Assembly: GCA_014529385.2 (NCBI GenBank)
Contig: CM043966.1
Span: 110,876,468 to 110,940,467 of the forward strand
DNA from: Adiantum capillus-veneris
Taxonomy: Eukaryota; Streptophyta; Polypodiopsida; Polypodiales; Pteridaceae
Reading direction: 5' to 3'
Length of the DNA: 64,000 bases
The number at the start of each line of letters is the position of its first letter. Within the stretch, counting starts at the first letter, position 1. The translations under genes were made by a program, and so were the position numbers. The notes beneath the pieces are model-generated. The model saw nothing but the letters and a program-made list of their open reading frames with translations. It did no database searches and was not told where the DNA came from. Below are positions 35,412 through 46,077 of the stretch, piece by piece.

Positions 35412-36600
35412 GAATTTATGAGAGTGATCCCTGCCAATTGTGCATGCACACTATCTTCTACCTTGAAAGAGTATTGAAACTCTTGCAATTCCATATTCCA
35501 CTTTGAGATCCTAGTGCTAAGATTCATTTGAGATGACACCCAAGGAAACAAATTTTCTACAGTGAGAATTACAAAAGGTTTTGGTAGCAAGTAGGATCTA
35601 GACTTTCTCACCGCAAACATGAGAGAAAGCATCATGAGTTCTGCCTCCGTGTAGCCTCTCTCCAAAGCATTCATGATCTTACTAGAAAAGTAGATGGGTC
35701 GCATCCTCGTACTGTGGGGATCTTGTTGTAATAAAACTGCACCAATTGTTTCCTTCCGGACACTAGAGCTAACAAAGAATGTGTACTCCCAACAAGGAGG
35801 CATGAGTGTTGGTAGCTCTGACAAAATGACTTTAATGTTACAAAAGTACTCTTCAAGATCATCAGACCATGCAAATTCTACTCGTTGTGTCAACTTTTGC
35901 AAAGGGTGAAGTAACTCTGAGGCTAAGTAAATGAAGCGTGACACATACTTCACCTTTTGAATGAATGAGATGACCTCTTTGAGATTCTTGGGTGATGGGA
36001 GCTCAATAAGAGCCTTTGCCTTGAAGGATCCACCTCAATGCCTTTATAGGAAACCTTGTGACCAAGCAAGATCACTTCATCCTCACCTATGTGACACTTG
36101 TCGGGGTTGAGTTGACCTCCCATGTCGTAGAGCTTCTTTAAACTTTCTTCTACCCTTTGTAGATGCAATGATTTTGAGCTATAAATGCAGAAATCATCAA
36201 TGAACACTCTGATTGACTTTCCAAAGAATGCTTGAAACACCATGTTCATGAAATTTTGGAAAGTTGCAGGAGCATTTGTCAGTCCAAATGGCGTGACTCT
36301 AAAAGCATAACAACCCCAAGGAGTGATGAAAGTTGTTTTCAACTGATCTTCCAATGCGATACTTATTTGAATGTAACCTGAGTAGCCACCACACAGTGTA
36401 CTTCTCATGACCAGCTACCTCATTTAGTATCTCATCCTGAAATGGGAGGGGAAAGTGATCTCTTTTTGTTGCCTCATTGAGTGGACGGTAATCCACACAC
36501 ACCCTCTACTTGCCATTTTTCTTAGGAGTGACAACAACGGGAGAGACCCACTCTAAATTCTCCACTGGATAAATGAAACCTGTTGCTAGAAGCTTTCTTA
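35412..36600 (-). pseudogene. G4 RT and partial RNase H
   Basis: Minus-strand frames 36502-36299, 36408-35950 and 35953-35396 give RT from VDYRPLNEATKRDHFPLPFQ through the catalytic FIDDFCIY to the start of RNase H. The RNase H reads VSSSVRKETIGAVLLQQ, where the first catalytic Asp is already Ser, then YTEAELMMLS. One frameshift lies near 36390 and another near 36020. Unlike G5, there is a single copy of the 43-residue RNase H block. The plant-type RNase H and integrase are deleted. Confidence 0.88.
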
Positions 36601-38735
36601 CTTCCTTGAGTAAAGCCTACTCCTTGATGACTCCTAGCCTTCGTACCTTCTGAGCCTTAGGTGTGGCCTCTGGCTTCAACTCAATTTTCTGTTGAACAGC
36701 ATCTACTCCACGCACATCGATGTAGTATTTAGCGAAAAGCCTAGGAAATTTCCTTAGCACAGATTTGAACTCCTCTCTTTCGTCCTTTGTAAGTGTTGTA
36801 GACAACATACTTTCTAACATTCCTTCATCTTGCACATTTTGGTTCTCTTGGGAACCTACCTCTTCCAAACCTGGGCAAGAGGTCTCTTGGTTGTTTGGAT
36901 TAAACCTTACCCCCATGAATTCGATGGAAGACTCCTCTTCACTAATGCTGCCGCTACTTTCTTCTTCTGAAGTGCTATTGGTCCAGCCTTCCTCCGTCTC
37001 ACTTTGAGATGATTCTTCATGGAGCTCCTCTTGGCGTTGCTCCTTTATGTCAAAGACAACCTTCTTATGATTGTCATTCCTGCAAATTAGCTTTCCACAC
37101 TCCCAATCCTGCAAAGCTCGCATTTTCATTAGCCATGGTCTCCCTAGGATAAATGGGTAACCATTTCCTTTGGTAGAAATAACATAGAAATCCACTGCCT
37201 TCTTAATGCCAAAGGCCTCCACAGAGACATTTTTACAAATGCCTACACACCTAGCTTTGCTATTGTTTGCCATCTTGACTTTAATTTCAAATGTCTCATG
37301 GATATGCATGCCTAGTTTTTGCATGAGTCCCTCTGTCATGATGCAAATTTGTGCACCCCCATCCACTAGACCTTTCCTAACCAATCTTCCTTTGATGTAA
37401 CAATCTAGCACATGTGTAATATCCTCATTCATTTCAGCATGTGTAATTTTTACAACAGGCACACTCGCTTTTACCTCTCTCCTAGTGCTAGTTGCCTTTG
37501 TTAAATCCCTCCTAACTTGTGGGCATAATGCAAGAAACTGAGGCCATGAGATATCAGGACCCTTACCTCTCATGTCTTCCAATAGGTTGTATGGAGCCAT
37601 ACCATGTCCAAGAGGGAAGTCTTGGAGATTGATACGACGTCGAGTCCTCTTAGCTTCCTTGGTCTCCTTTGCCTTCTTGCCTCGTTCATGGTCACTCTGT
37701 GATGTGACACCTTCTTTTTCTTTACATTTTCCTCGGCCACGGTTAATGCCATTTTCTTCCATGTCAACCTCATTTGAGTTTGTCACCTCTACTACATGCA
37801 CATTTGGGTCTGGCAAAGGTGGAACTCCTTCCACTCCTTGTGGAGGTGGTCTTGCTCCATTTGGTCTTTGTAGAAGCCGTGGTTGCTGACTAGTTCTTTC
37901 TTCTGCATTCATCACTGGGTAATTCAAGTTAGGTCTCCCTGGCTCCCCACGGGGCCAAGGACAATTATACATCCCATGTCCAGACTCTCCGCAATTCCAA
38001 CATTGCAAGACTCTCCTAGGTCGTGGATCTCGCTCTTCAGACTTCTTTGCTTGTCCCTTTGGACCTACAGCTTGTGCAAGGTGAATTGGCAAGCTGCTTG
38101 AAGATTCATTTAACTTCTCAATTACTTCCACCGTTACCTCAGGAAGCTCCCTAGATGTTGATGCTCTTGACTTACCTTTGGGTCTAAGACCTTCTATTGG
38201 AACCTCCCCCCTTAAGCACTTGAGTTTCCTATATTTCTCAGCAGCCGTAGTTTCAGCTGCTTCAAAGGTAGCAGGTGCACCGGCCTCAACTTTTATCTTA
38301 AGGTCAGGAAAAGTCCGGCTATGAACCTCTCCTTCTTTAGGAACTTTGCACCATCACCAGGGTTAGCAACATTTCTCACCCATACAGCCCAAAGACGTAG
38401 AAACTCTTGCTTATACAAGTAGTAGTCATCTAAGTCTTTTTGCTTATGAGAAACAATGTCTTGCCATATATTTTGAGTGTTTTGGGGATCAAAGAAGTAT
38501 CTCTTGAAATGATTCACAACTTCCGTGTAATTCCCTTTAACTTCCTCAGGCAAAGAGTCAAACCAAGTGCTAGGATCTTTCCTAAGGACCACCTCAAACA
38601 TCTCTACACGTTCTTGATCAGTTACTATCCTCTTGATACGACAAGACATCTTGAAATTTGCTAAAAATAATTATGCATCCTCTCAAGGATCTCCAAAGAA
38701 AAGAGGATATCCGGACATTTGGCATTGGGCCTCCA
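36601..38735 (-). pseudogene. G4 gag-protease
   Basis: Gag begins near 38735 (MEAQCQMSGYP) and carries the capsid block SCRIKRIVTDQERVEMFEVV. A frameshift near 38300 leads into the 504-residue frame 38131-36617, which has zinc knuckle CWNCGESGHGMYNC, protease LVDGGAQICIMTEGLMQKL, ILGRPWLMKMRALQDW and an acidic Glu/Ser-rich linker. The frame runs through MGVRFNP with no break, then ends in a stop at 36617 just before RT. This shows that in this family gag, protease and RT form one frame. Confidence 0.88.
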
Positions 38736-38821
38736 TTGAATCGGTTTCAAAGTGACAACACGTTTTTGTTTTTTTTTCTTTAAAAATTTTCACAATAATG
38801 TTTTCTAAATTGCAAGCTATT

Positions 38822-39040
38822 CTACAACAAAATAAAAATATTCACATCAAATGACCTATGATAATCAATAAGAGGCAGGGTGACAGGGTTTGGTGATGCG
38901 AGAATTTCTCCTACTCTTTGGGCACCAAACATGAACACCATACGTTGTTGAAAATGGATCTTCCTACTAATTGCAACGTTTATTCTAATGTGTGGAGTGA
39001 AATGAAAGGGGAAAACCTCTATTCTTGGGCCATTATCCAT
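38822..39040 (-). CDS. G4 small ORF b (72 aa), family-specific
   Basis: It starts MDNGPRIEVFPFHFTPHIRI and is open and co-linear with G5 ORF b (55635-55853), with about ten residue differences. It lies between ORF a and gag. It has no recognisable domain; short beta-like hydrophobic stretches are visible. It is a paralogue of ORF a. Retention of an intact frame in an otherwise broken element suggests it was coding until recently. Confidence 0.6.
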   Translation of the reverse strand: MDNGPRIEVFPFHFTPHIRINVAISRKIHFQQRMVFMFGAQRVGEILASPNPVTLPLIDYHRSFDVNIFILL

Positions 39041-39061
39041 TGTCTATGCATGACCTAATGC

Positions 39062-39274
39062 TTAAAACAAAACAAAAATATAGACGTCCAAACTAAGGTC
39101 ATACCTAATGAGAGGCAAAATAAAAGGATTTACTGAAGCGTTTATCTCGATCAACCTAAGAGGACCTACAATTCTACGAATTACTTGCTGAAATTGCAAC
39201 TTAGTACTAACAATTATGTGTACCTTTTGCCTTGCAATGGGAATGAAGGGATCATACAAATTATCGTGATTCAT
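39062..39274 (-). CDS. G4 small ORF a (70 aa), family-specific
   Basis: It starts MNHDNLYDPFIPIARQKVHI and differs from the first 70 residues of G5 ORF a at about seven positions. It ends ...DVYIFVLF at a stop, which in G5 is passed because of one extra T in a T run. It lies about 55 bp downstream of the PBS, so it is the first ORF of the genomic RNA. Function unknown. Confidence 0.6.
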   Translation of the reverse strand: MNHDNLYDPFIPIARQKVHIIVSTKLQFQQVIRRIVGPLRLIEINASVNPFILPLIRYDLSLDVYIFVLF

Positions 39275-39330
39275 GCAAGCTACTTGATTATGCTAAAGTT
39301 TGAGCCTACATAAAACATACACAAACCGTC

Positions 39331-39346
39331 CTCAGTGGGGGCACCA
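39331..39346 (-). other. G4 primer-binding site
   Basis: On the minus strand this is TGGTGCCCCCACTGAG, three bases after the LTR end and the same as in G5. The tRNA is not assigned; its 3' end would read GGCACCA. Confidence 0.7.
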
Positions 39347-39349
39347 ATT

Positions 39350-39523
39350 TGAGGCGGTCCGGGGCGGGCAACTAGAAGAGTGGCCTCTAAGCATCCTTGT
39401 AGGCTCCCGTGCTGCTCAATTGGGTTGGGGTTGGAAAAAACAACAAACACACACACAAACCCACAACCTAACCCTACACAAATTTGGGGCACCACCTAGT
39501 TTTGGATGCGAACTAGGACGCGT

Positions 39524-39599
<76 letters not shown>

Positions 39600-41983
39600 C
39601 GGGCTGCTTTGAAATGTATCGGCAATGATCAAGCAAACACAATTATATATGTAAGAAAGAGAGAGAAGAGGGAGGGGGTGCTTGCTACATTAATACCTTC
39701 TTACAAATCTGTCATGACCGATCAAAGTGAGATTAGTATTTGTTCAACATAGCTTGAGTAAATTTCACCACGACACATCACAAGAAAAGCCACCCCAATC
39801 ACTGTCTTAAGGACAAGGGAGTCCTCTCCACCCTGTCGCCCTCTTACAATATGTGGGATTTATGGATAAATTGATAACAATACCCAGACACAAGCTATTA
39901 AGAACTAAAAAAATCACCAAGACGCTTACACATCATTGTTGTCCATTACTTCACATTGGAAGAGAGACAAAGTATCCAAGCTTAGTCCAAATCTACCCTC
40001 TTTGATTCAGCAAATGTTGGGCTTACACTAGTAGGAGGAATGATAGATTTCCCACTCTCAATTGAATGATCGCTCTCTCTCTTACAATGGCATAGAGTTC
40101 CCGTGCTAATCACCCCTATTATAACACATGCACATGCATACGACAATGAGCTTCCACTCAAGAGCTCCTTCTAGAGAGGTTGAGCTTGGCTTCTCAAGCT
40201 ATAGCATAGTGCTCTTGTTTTTGGCTCTCCCTTTGTGCTAGCTACACCCTCCTTTTATAGCAATTTTGAAGGCTAGGGTTGCTCCTCTAACCATGGTTGG
40301 GTTAGATTTCTAGCACTTATCTAATTTCTTTTGCTTGGAATTATCAAGAAGTTGGTGTGGATAGATGAAGAAGAGAGAGAGGAGAGAAGTGGAGGTGATA
40401 GGACTTTTCATAGTAGGTTAGTGTTAGTAAATTAGTAGAGTTAGTTATTTTATTGATTTACAAATGGAATTGGATATGTACAATGGGAGTATCCAAGTAG
40501 GATACAAATAAGGAAGAAAAAACTCTTAATAGGTAAGAAAACATGGATTTCTTACAATGTTGATGCTCCAAGTGTCTTGAGTAGGGTCAATTTTGACGCT
40601 TGTTGACGATCCACTAGCTTTGACGGTACGTTTTTTTCACTCTTGACCTTCCTTTGGGAGCCAAGGTAATTGAATATGAGTAATCAATCACCATGATGCT
40701 GTCTTTCAAGAGAAGAGGCTGAATTTTATGGTTTTTGATAGATATGGGTAATATGGATGAGGAAAAATGAGACTAGGTGGTCAATTTTGGAATGGAAGTG
40801 TGTGTAGGAAACATGAGTTCACCATGGTTTCTCTTATTCTTCAAGGTTTAGAAGAAGGTGAGTAGGGTGCAGAGAGGAGTGGTGAGAGAGGTGAGGATGA
40901 TGAGTGGAGAGGTGTGTGTGAAAGAGGAAAATGATAAAGTCGAAGAGGGAGTGTGGCTGCATAGCATGGGCAAACTGGGGTCCACCAATAAAATCATAGC
41001 TCAGAGCTCGTAGCTCAAAAAAATATAAAACAATTTGAGGTGAAATTTCAGCTTACAAGCTACAACTTTTGTTTTTATCACCTTTTCAAATTCGGGGAGC
41101 ATGTGATCTTAAAAAAATCAGCAAAACCGACTGTTTTTTCCACTCCACAAGGTCCTTGTGAGGTCCTTCTTTGGATGATTCTTTTGAATACCTCCAAGAG
41201 TGAGCACTCCATGGTGCATGTATGCATGCCACACACCCTTGACCTTATTTGGTAGTTCTATAATTGAAGATATTGTTGAGATCATGATATAAGTGAATAG
41301 TACAACTAAGAAAATCAAATATTGAGGGGTCTAAAAAAATATGTACATGTCAAATATAAATAATATAGGTAGAAAAAATATAAAGGGGTCAAAATAAATC
41401 TCTCTCATTATAAGTCTACCATAAAAAGATGAATATTTTTGGTGTTCTAATTTATGAGAGTAAAAGAGAATAGATGTAGGAAGGAAAAATCACAATAGTG
41501 AAAAATATACACATAAATATAACTAATTTTTTTGGATTTTTGTTTGGATGGAGTTACACCAAAAATAAGAGAAGCTTGCATGAAATTATTTTTATATGGA
41601 ATAAAGAGTATGCAAAATGGTAAGAGAAAATATGGTAATGGTGAGTCAATGTACATAGCATAAATAACACACCATAGGTAGAAATATTTAAATAAATACC
41701 AAAATAATTATAAAAAATCCTTTTATTTAGGCCCTATATACAATGAAATATTTACACACAAATGGGCCATAATATACTTTTATTTTTTACTTTTTAATTT
41801 TTTTGGCTCAACTAGCCTAGTGACTAGCTAGCTGAGGGTTTTTAAGAAGATATGGGAAAAGTCCCCTAACTCACACACACCTATATACAGTGAAATGGTA
41901 GGGATAGTCACAATGTTTGGATGATTTTGGTAGGGTGGGTTAACTCACTATGGCAATTACGGAGAGCCGAAAAACAACTATCA
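39350..41983 (-). repeat. G4 5' LTR
   Basis: 2634 bp, minus strand TGATAGTTG...CCGGACCGCCTCA. It contains a GA tract (39526-39597) and an antisense TATAAAAGG box near 40252. TSD GTAT follows at 41984. Confidence 0.93.
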
Positions 41984-42914
41984 GTATCCACAGAGGAAAA
42001 AGCCATCCTCTACAAGTAGAGAGTTTGCATCTTCAAAATGGGTCTTCCCAAACGTTGCCTTCGTCTTCGTCTTTTTTGTCTTCTACTATGTGAGCTGATT
42101 CTCTGTCAGGTCTTTTGCATTCATTGCTTCTACTGCTGATTTCTTCACTGCTACTTCTTCCACTTGAGTAGCACTGAGAAGGAGGGTGTCCCTTCCTACC
42201 ACATTTGTTGCAAGGTTTGTTTGTGTAGAAATATTTCGCTACGTGTCCCATTCTTCCACATTCATAACACTTTCGTCCGTTTGTCGATGTTGATGGTGAA
42301 TATCTTCCCCTTGAAGATGTTGCGATGAAAACTCCTCCTGATGGGGTAAGTGAACCTGTCTGCTTTCTTTCTTCTACTTGGACTATGTTGATGACATCTT
42401 GGAATGGTGGTGCTGGTTCTTTTTCTTCAAGAATTGTGACTAAGTGGTCATAAGAAGGTGGAAGTGCACTTAAAAGTATGGCCACTTTGTCATCTTCTGG
42501 TACTTCAACTTGGATGTAAGTGAGCTGCGTGACAATGATCTTAAGCCTGTTCACTAGGCTAGCAATGTCCTCCCCTTGAAGCATAGTAGCTTTCTAAAGT
42601 TGTCTTTTAAGACTAACTTTGCTTCTTTTGGCTCTAGCTCCAAAATTAATTTCTAGGACATGCCAGGCTTCATGTGCATGCTTACATTCATCTATGAAAT
42701 GCACGCAGTTATCATGTAAAGAAGTGATGATAATTCCCAATGCTTGTTCATCTTTGGCAAAGTTTTGTGCGCTTGCTATGAGTGTAGATGCCCTAGTGTG
42801 CACTCCATCGGGTTCGGTTGTTGCTCGAGGGCAGTGCTAATGACAGACCACAAACATTTTTTCATAAGATAGCCTCTTAATTTTGTTTTCCAAGTGTGAA
42901 ATCCCTCCCCATTG
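41984..42914 (-). pseudogene. element H copia-type gag (pol-less)
   Basis: Minus-strand frames covering 42910-42033 give a UBN2-type copia Gag. It begins with GFHTWKTKLRGYLMKKCLW, continues through the 42803-42594 frame, and after a stop near 42588 through DIASLVNRLKIIVTQLTYIQ. It ends with a first zinc knuckle that has lost its last Cys (CYECGRMGHVAKYF) and a second intact one (CNKCGRKGHPPSQC). An acidic tail ends EDPF and stop at 42033. The TGTGGA repeats, PPT and LTR follow with no pol, so H is a gag-only element. Its 5' end is cut by copia-3. Confidence 0.75.
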
Positions 42915-43059
42915 TGTTGAGATGTAGAGAGAAAGAGAGAGAGAGACGAGAGAAGAGACACACCATATACGCTCCCAAAGACTGATTTATATTGAGGACA
43001 AGATACAAATATATAGGTGAGACCAAGTTGAGTAGAGTGAGCCATATATAGCTCCAACA
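42915..43059 (-). repeat. copia-3 3' LTR
   Basis: Minus strand TGTTGGAGCTATATATGGC...ACATCTCAACA, only 145 bp. The purine tract GAGTGGGGG (43060-43068) precedes it. Confidence 0.8.
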
Positions 43060-43265
43060 CCCCCACTCAAACAAAGGTCTCTAGCTTTGGATGAAAAAAC
43101 CCTCGGGGAGTTTAAGGGAAAAACCCAAGCCCCTATACAATGTGAAAATATAAACTAGCGATGATGGTGTGAAAGTGAATTGTGCATCTATGTACAAATA
43201 TTCAAGTGACTTAGATATCACAATGTGAAAATGTGGAGTGTGCATAGTGCATGGTACCTAAAAGA

Positions 43266-44614
43266 TTACAATGTCATATGTACAAAGCTATTACAATAGC
43301 AAAGAAGATAATCTAGAAAGAGTGAGGCCGAAGCAACTCCAAGCCCCGAGCGCAAGAGGATGAAACGTGACTCATTGAGGCCATTGGTCAAAATTTCTGC
43401 AATCATCTGGTAACTTGGACAGTGTTCAACCATAATGGTTCCTTTGCGTACTTCATACCTGACATAATGATAATGGACAACAATGTGCTTTGACTTATTA
43501 TGTTGAACATAGTCTTTTGCAAGACTAATAGCACTTTGGTTGTCACACCGCAAGGGTGTGCTAGAAAGAGGAGAGTGACCAATATCAAATAGCATTTGTT
43601 GAAGCCAAATCAACTCACGAGCTGCAAGTGATGACGCAACATATTCTGACTCAGTCGTAGAAACTGCAACACAACGTTGTTTCTTGCTGGTCCAAGAAAC
43701 AAGACAACCATTTATAAAGAAGCAATTTCCACTAGTAGATCGCATAGATAGATGTGAGCTTGCCCAGTCTGCATCAGTGTAACCCAAAAGACAAAGAGAT
43801 TGCATAGAATCCGATGTGAGTTGTCGTCGATAGACTAAACAAAAATCTGTAGTGCCTTTCAAGTATTTCAATACACGCTTTGAAGCAGACCAATGCTTAA
43901 GAGAAGGACATGCAAGATGTTGTCCAAGATAATTAGCAGCAAATAGAATATCAGGACGAGTGTTCATGCCAAACTGAAGACATCCAATCAAGTTAGCATA
44001 AGGTTGATTTGTGACAAGTTGACCGCCATTGTCAGAAGTGTTCTTCGTAGAGCTCGTAAGACAAGGTGTGTTGGCTGAATGTGTAGATTCCATACAAAAT
44101 TTTTGAATAGTATCTGCAATAAACTTTGACTGTTGAAGGAATAAAATACCTTTTGTACGGTTCCGTTGGATTTGAATGCCAAGACACGAGTGAATCCCTC
44201 CAAGATCCACCATATCAAATGCAGAAGACAATAACTTTTTCACTTTTTGCTGAAGAAATCCCAAATCATTGGAAACAAGGATGGTATCATCCACATAAAG
44301 AGCAAGAATCACAAAACTGCTACCTTGGCGTTTTATGTATAAGTTGGGGTCCGACGAGCAAGAGATGAATCCTTTAGAGGTGAGAAAAAGATCAAATTTT
44401 GTCTACCAGGCTCGCGAAGCTTGTTTGAGACCATATAGTGCCTTATGGAGATGAGCAACAAGGTCTTATTTACCTGGAATAACAAACCCTTCTGGTTCTT
44501 CCATATAAATTTCCTCTTCCAAGTCACCATTAAGAAAAGCAGTTCGCACATCCATTTGATGAGCTTCTAAATCAAATTGAACATCAAATGCCAATAAAAC
44601 TGTTGAGAGGCACA
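43266..44614 (-). pseudogene. copia-3 RT and RNase H
   Basis: RT begins at the G3 junction with AHQMDVRTAFLNGDLEEEIY, then the LYGLKQASRAW block and catalytic YVDDTILVSND. Two in-frame stops lie at about 44469 and 44409. The open frame 44312-43266 carries the rest of RT and a complete copia RNase H with TDADWASSHLSMRSTSG, STTESEYVA, LRCDNQSAI and HIVVHYHYVR. The 206 bp between this frame and the LTR hold the PPT and no gene. Confidence 0.92.
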
Positions 44615-44980
44615 TGTTAGAAACTGACTCTGAATAGCTAAGTCGGATTTTGACTTATCGGATATTTACTGAGCTATATTTTGCTAAGTCGGATGTAACT
44701 GTCTTTCAGTTGCAGTCTGCTGAATGTCTTGTGACTGGGTAGTTAAGTCGGATTTATCTATATAAGTGGGGAATGTATCTGCGCAAGAGGTATCTGTTCT
44801 CTGATATGAATGTGATGATGATGGTGCAGTGCAGCAACTATTCAGTGTATTGTCTCTGCTTACTCTGATATTTTTGAGTAGTCATGTTTACTGTGTCTGA
44901 ATTGTTGTTAATGAAGTATGGTGGAGTAGATGGTTATTCTTGCTGTGTATGATGTTCATGTGTTGACCTAACCCACAACA
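44615..44980 (+). repeat. G3 5' LTR
   Basis: TGTTAGAAACTGACTC...CTAACCCACAACA, about 366 bp (the end could be 44982). It carries a TATA box at 44759-44765 with three TAAGTCGGAT boxes upstream. It directly abuts copia-3 RT on the left. Confidence 0.75.
44639..44765 (+). promoter_or_regulatory. G3 LTR promoter: three TAAGTCGGAT boxes and TATA
   Basis: TAAGTCGGAT occurs at 44639, 44685 and 44744, with a degenerate TTATCGGAT at 44655. TATATAA lies at 44759-44765, six bases after the last box. Repeated boxes just upstream of TATA look like transcription-factor sites in U3. Confidence 0.5.
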
Positions 44981-44984
44981 CATT

Positions 44985-45000
44985 TGGCGATCTCGCTGGG
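44985..45000 (+). other. G3 primer-binding site
   Basis: TGGCGATCTCGCTGGG lies two to four bases after the LTR, in the standard PBS position. The tRNA is not assigned. Confidence 0.6.
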
Positions 45001-45201
45001 TTAACGTTTATTTTCAAGTAATGATGCATGTCAGAGGGAGACAGGAGAGTAGGAAGAGTGTACTACACAAGGGCTCAAGCATAGGCTGGAAACATTGATC
45101 CATTTAACTATGATCATGACAATCAGCAATCACCCGATGCTCAGGGGCAGCAACCTATAGACCAAGGAGGGGTAGGATCAGGAGCAACAGGAGAAGAGAG
45201 A

Positions 45202-46077
45202 GTGAGGCAATTTATTGGAGCTTTATTCCTAGCAAGAAGAACCACCAGGAGAAGGATCCAGTTTGACCCACTTCAGGGGGCTACCAGGCAAAGACCTAGG
45301 AGACCACCACAACCCATTCCAATGGCTCAACCACCACCCAACCCAAAGGTCAAGGCAGCCAAGTTTAGAGCAGGGAATAAGGAAGATGGTGACTATCATG
45401 TGGCACAGTTTGAAACTAAGTGGCAGGCAAGTGGCTATCAGGTGATGTATGCTGATGGAGTAAAGATGGAACAGTTTGCTGCCACATTGGAAGGAAAGGC
45501 CATGAGTTGGTTCAGCCAATATGGCATTGCACATTTTGCTACTTATAATGCTTTGAAGCAGGCATTTCTGCAGAGATTTAGAAAGGAGAAGACTCCGACT
45601 GATGTCCTGAGAAAACTCAGAGACATTAAGCAAAGTAAGATGCTGGTTGAAGACTATGCACAGAAGTTCAGAATTTTAGTAGAAAGATTGCAGGGGAATG
45701 AAAGACCCACTAATGAAATGTTAGCAGGTTATTTTTTGAAAGGATTGAGAAGCAGCTTAAAGGGAGCAGTAGCTAGCATTGATATTGCTGGAGGTCTGGA
45801 TGACCTTGTTACTGCTGCTGCAAGGGTGGAGAAGAGACTTGGCATGACCAAAGCAAAAGGAAAAGAAGACAGTGACTCAGATTCAGATGAAGCATCTGAA
45901 GACATAGATTCCAGTGGGAACTCAGATTCAGACTCACCATCAGACAGTGATGAGGAAACAGAAAAAAGAAAGAAGAAACAGAGCAGTAAGAAGAAGAAAG
46001 TCAAGCAAAAGCAGAGCATTGAGCAAGATTTGGTAGGCAAACTTAAAAAGTTTGGTTATTCTGTTGTAGCACCTTAA
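45202..46077 (+). pseudogene. G3 Gag (capsid part)
   Basis: It comprises a Retrotrans_gag capsid with AKFRAGNKEDGDYHVAQFET, KAMSWFSQYG and VEDYAQKFRILVERLQG, then an acidic Asp/Ser/Glu-rich and Lys-rich tail. A TAA at 46075 stops the frame three codons before the zinc knuckle, which continues in the same frame; a CAA to TAA change is the simplest cause. The start is uncertain because the frame is open upstream to a stop near 45085. Gag forms the particle. Confidence 0.85.

Larger units (their letters stand above)
33280..41983 (-). mobile_element. G4: Ty3/gypsy Tat-like element, truncated at the pol/3' LTR side
   Basis: It belongs to the same family as G5 and the solo LTR. The element runs leftwards, with its 5' LTR at 39350-41983, PBS, two small ORFs, gag-pro, RT and part of RNase H. 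A deletion of roughly 2.5 kb then joins RNase H to the middle of the 3' LTR at about 35411. The TSD is GTAT (33276-33279 and 41984-41987). Many stops and frameshifts make it inactive. It lies in the TGTGGA repeat array of H. Confidence 0.93.
42915..44614 (-). mobile_element. copia-3: 3' part of a Ty1/copia element
   Basis: It comprises RT, RNase H, PPT and a short 3' LTR on the minus strand. The 5' part is separated by insertion of G3 at 44615 and is not in the window. The LTR ends cleanly (TG...CA) at H gag, so copia-3 probably inserted at the start of H gag; CATTG at 42910-42914 would be its TSD. Confidence 0.85.

Noticed and set aside
33436-39752. Open frames with long Arg-Glu or Ser-Leu repeats
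   Set aside because: They read through GA microsatellites inside G4 LTRs and are noncoding repeats.
42033-43066. Copia-3 LTR and the following gag as the 5' end of one element
   Set aside because: A PPT, not a PBS, borders this LTR, pol precedes it in the same orientation, and the LTR differs from the one that follows the gag; a nested insertion explains it better.
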